In this document: in pieces, positions 35,328-36,626 of the stretch | Layout: every line of letters begins with the position of its first letter | Position numbering within the stretch: the stretch's first letter is position 1 | Assembly (NCBI GenBank): GCA_023415835.1 | Contig: JAEZJK010000102.1 | Span: forward strand, 1 to 36,626 | Source: Bacillota bacterium | Lineage (GTDB): Bacteria; Bacillota; UBA4882; UBA8346 | Length of the DNA: 36,626 nt | Reading direction: 5' to 3' | The notes under the pieces: model-generated | Databases searched by the model: none | What the model saw: only the letters and a program-made list of their open reading frames with translations | Told to the model about the DNA's origin: nothing | Program-made: the position numbers and the translations under genes

Positions 35328-35351
35328 AAACCGTCCTTGATTGGACGGTTT
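35328..35351. terminator. Shared hairpin between convergent genes
   Basis: AAACCGTCC pairs perfectly with GGACGGTTT across a 6-base loop, between the stops at 35318 and 35362. The T-tracts are weak on both strands, so termination efficiency is uncertain. Confidence 0.6.
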
Positions 35352-35361
35352 AGTCGCTTAA

Positions 35362-36081
35362 TTATTTCAAATTAAAAACAACGTTTACAGTAACTGTAAT
35401 ATCTTTTTCCCTGGTGGATGAGTTATAAATTCCATAATCCGATACTTCGGTCGAAAACGGTTCAGTAATTTGAAAGACCCCAACACGGGCCGAAACGATC
35501 TGTCTAATCCGATCCCCGGAACTTTTAGCGATTTCTTCCGCCCGCCTTCGGGCGTCCTTGGTGGCTTCGGCCAACAACTCCCGTTTAATCTCACTTAACC
35601 TAGAGGAATAGTATTCCAGGTTTGAAGATTGAATCACAATCCCTTTTTCCACCAGTTCGCTCGGATCCAGGGCGAATTGCTCAATGGTATCCACATCTTT
35701 TGAGATTACAAAAATGTTTTGTTGAATATTATATCCGGTTGGATTACTCGGTCGCTCATATTGATTGTAAATTGGGTTAGTGTTTACCGGCTGGATACTA
35801 ATACTTTTCTCGTCAACACCGTTCTTTTTCAAGATTTCAGTTAGGTTCATCCGGTCTTGCCTGATCAATTCAAAACCCTTATTTAAATCATTAATCCCTG
35901 TATTGCGAGTAATTGTGATTCGCCATTTGATAATATCGGAACCGAATCTTTGGGTGGCTGCTCCAACCACTCTGATGGTCTTCTCTGACTGCCGGCTTTG
36001 ATAAAAATAAGTCCCAAACACTATGGAACTGATGATTAAACTGATTCCTAACACTGAAACCATGATCAATTTTTCACGCAC
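35362..36081 (-). CDS. SIMPL-domain (DUF541) protein
   Basis: 239 residues from a GTG start with AAGGGGG upstream. One N-terminal signal anchor (about 7-27, MVSVLGISLIISSIVFGTY) is followed by a SIMPL domain: IRVVGAATQRFGSDIIKWRITI, the GVDEKSISIQPVNTNPIY block, GYNIQQNIFVISKDVDTI, the AEATKDARRRAEEIAKSSG helix and the closing DITVTVNVVFNLK. Family members are exported envelope proteins (BP26/YggE-like); some form channel-like oligomers, but the function is unsettled. It stands alone here. Confidence 0.92.
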   Translation of the reverse strand: MREKLIMVSVLGISLIISSIVFGTYFYQSRQSEKTIRVVGAATQRFGSDIIKWRITITRNTGINDLNKGFELIRQDRMNLTEILKKNGVDEKSISIQPVNTNPIYNQYERPSNPTGYNIQQNIFVISKDVDTIEQFALDPSELVEKGIVIQSSNLEYYSSRLSEIKRELLAEATKDARRRAEEIAKSSGDRIRQIVSARVGVFQITEPFSTEVSDYGIYNSSTREKDITVTVNVVFNLK

Positions 36082-36326
36082 CCTTGAAATCCCCCTTTAA
36101 GTTTTTTTAAACGGAACCTGTATGAAAGATTTATTTGTGTTAATTCGCGTTTATTCGTAATTAGTATTACTGGAGTAATCAAAAGGATGCAAAAGGCTAA
36201 AACTTACAATGCTCTTGCCTGTTGCCTAATGCCTTTTGCCTATCTTACTTGATTTCATTATATCACTATCAATTTCACTTACCATCAGTGAAACAAAGGA
36301 AACCTACATTAAAAATTAAAGCTAAC
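36082..36326. other. Intergenic stretch without a recognised gene
   Basis: Upstream of the SIMPL gene. I see a small palindrome ATTACT-GG-AGTAAT (about 36165-36178) and low-complexity TTGCCT/ATGCCT/TTTGCC repetition near 36215-36242. No coding frame and no clear promoter. Confidence 0.4.
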
Positions 36327-36494
36327 TTACTCATTCCGATGAATGCGAAAAATTGATAATTTGTTCGGATCAGTCCAATAATAAACTCTAACCAAATAAT
36401 CATCGCCTTTTAAAAAACCATGCAATTATTTACCAATCATTACCGCCATATCCAACGTTACCGTCAGATCATCAATGTCATAAGCAAACATGGC
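36327..36494 (-). pseudogene. Probable decayed gene fragment beside the IS
   Basis: One minus-strand frame reads MFAYDIDDLTVTLDMAVMIGK, a TAA at 36426-36428, then a protein-like tail ending YYWTDPNKLSIFRIHRNE and TAA at 36327. A TAG lies just before the Met, and no ribosome site is seen. The amino acid pattern looks like real protein cut short and interrupted. I do not recognise the family. The IS-type gene starts about 100 bases away. Confidence 0.35.
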
Positions 36495-36540
36495 CTAGGA
36501 CGTCAGAATGTGTGAAAACCAGAAATATCGAGGTAAAATA

Positions 36541-36549
36541 TGGTATAAT
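36541..36549 (+). promoter_or_regulatory. Candidate extended -10 of the transposase gene
   Basis: TGGTATAAT is a consensus extended -10 element; a second TATAAT follows at 36555-36560. No good -35 box is visible. Confidence 0.45.
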
Positions 36550-36597
36550 TATACTATAATGGGATGGGAAAAGAAACAACCTAAGGAGTAAATTAGC

Positions 36598-36626
36598 ATG
36601 GGATACATTCAAGGAATAGACCGGGA
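36598..36626 (+). CDS. IS1182-type transposase, N-terminal fragment (runs off the right edge)
   Basis: Only nine codons are visible, MGYIQGIDR and one partial. The start has AAGGAG 10 bases upstream. MGYIQGxxR is the typical opening of IS1182-family DDE transposases. The left terminal inverted repeat of the element should lie within about 100 bases upstream, but I cannot define it without the other end. Confidence 0.6.

Noticed and set aside
36471..36560. Left inverted repeat of the IS
   Set aside because: The right end lies outside the window, so no inverted match can be shown; any boundary would be a guess.

Overview
The window looks like a chromosomal segment of a bacterium with Firmicutes-type expression signals and a two-membrane envelope. 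Seen directly: strong AGGAGG-type ribosome binding sites, frequent TTG/GTG starts, a Gram-positive-type LexA (SOS) box, and an apparently complete type II secretion system (T2SS) gene set including an outer-membrane secretin. A diderm Firmicute (a Limnochordia/Hydrogenispora-like, Halanaerobiales-like or Negativicutes-like lineage) is my inference; no rRNA or other marker is present to settle it. I saw no tRNA, rRNA or CRISPR array.

Layout, left to right. (1) 1-8858, minus strand: a giant secreted RHS/YD-repeat protein whose 3' end lies beyond the left edge; one open frame of about 2950 codons. (2) 8895-10204: an array of ~230-bp repeats made of inverted REP-like hairpins preceded by GGAG, interrupted by a small REP-associated tyrosine transposase (RAYT) gene. 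(3) 10250-17869, minus: a 2539-residue secreted protein made mostly of fibronectin-III/Ig-like modules, ending in a PKD module and a right-handed beta-helix. (4) 18284-26627, minus: a tightly packed ten-gene T2SS operon in the order gspE-F-G-H-I-J-K-L-M-C, with most junctions overlapping. (5) 27063-29615, plus: the secretin gspD, divergent from gspE across a 435-bp regulatory region. It has an unusually long periplasmic part with five tandem N0/STN-like modules. (6) 29915-31591, minus: a LuxR-type response regulator and its membrane histidine kinase. (7) 31654-32283, minus: an iron-sulfur flavoprotein/NADPH-dependent FMN reductase-like gene. (8) 32478-34681, minus: a radical SAM/HhH DNA-repair-type gene followed by its DUF4130 partner, driven by a near-consensus promoter whose 17-bp spacer contains a LexA box. 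(9) 34833-35318, plus: a small secreted protein; 35362-36081, minus: a SIMPL (DUF541) protein; then a probable decayed gene fragment and the first codons of an IS1182-type transposase running off the right edge.

How it may work together: the T2SS operon plus the divergent secretin would build an export machine across two membranes. The two giant secreted proteins directly downstream on the same strand are natural candidates for substrates or surface products, although this is inference from position only. The prepilin peptidase (GspO) is not in the window. The radical SAM/DUF4130 pair looks like a separate, DNA-damage-inducible unit.
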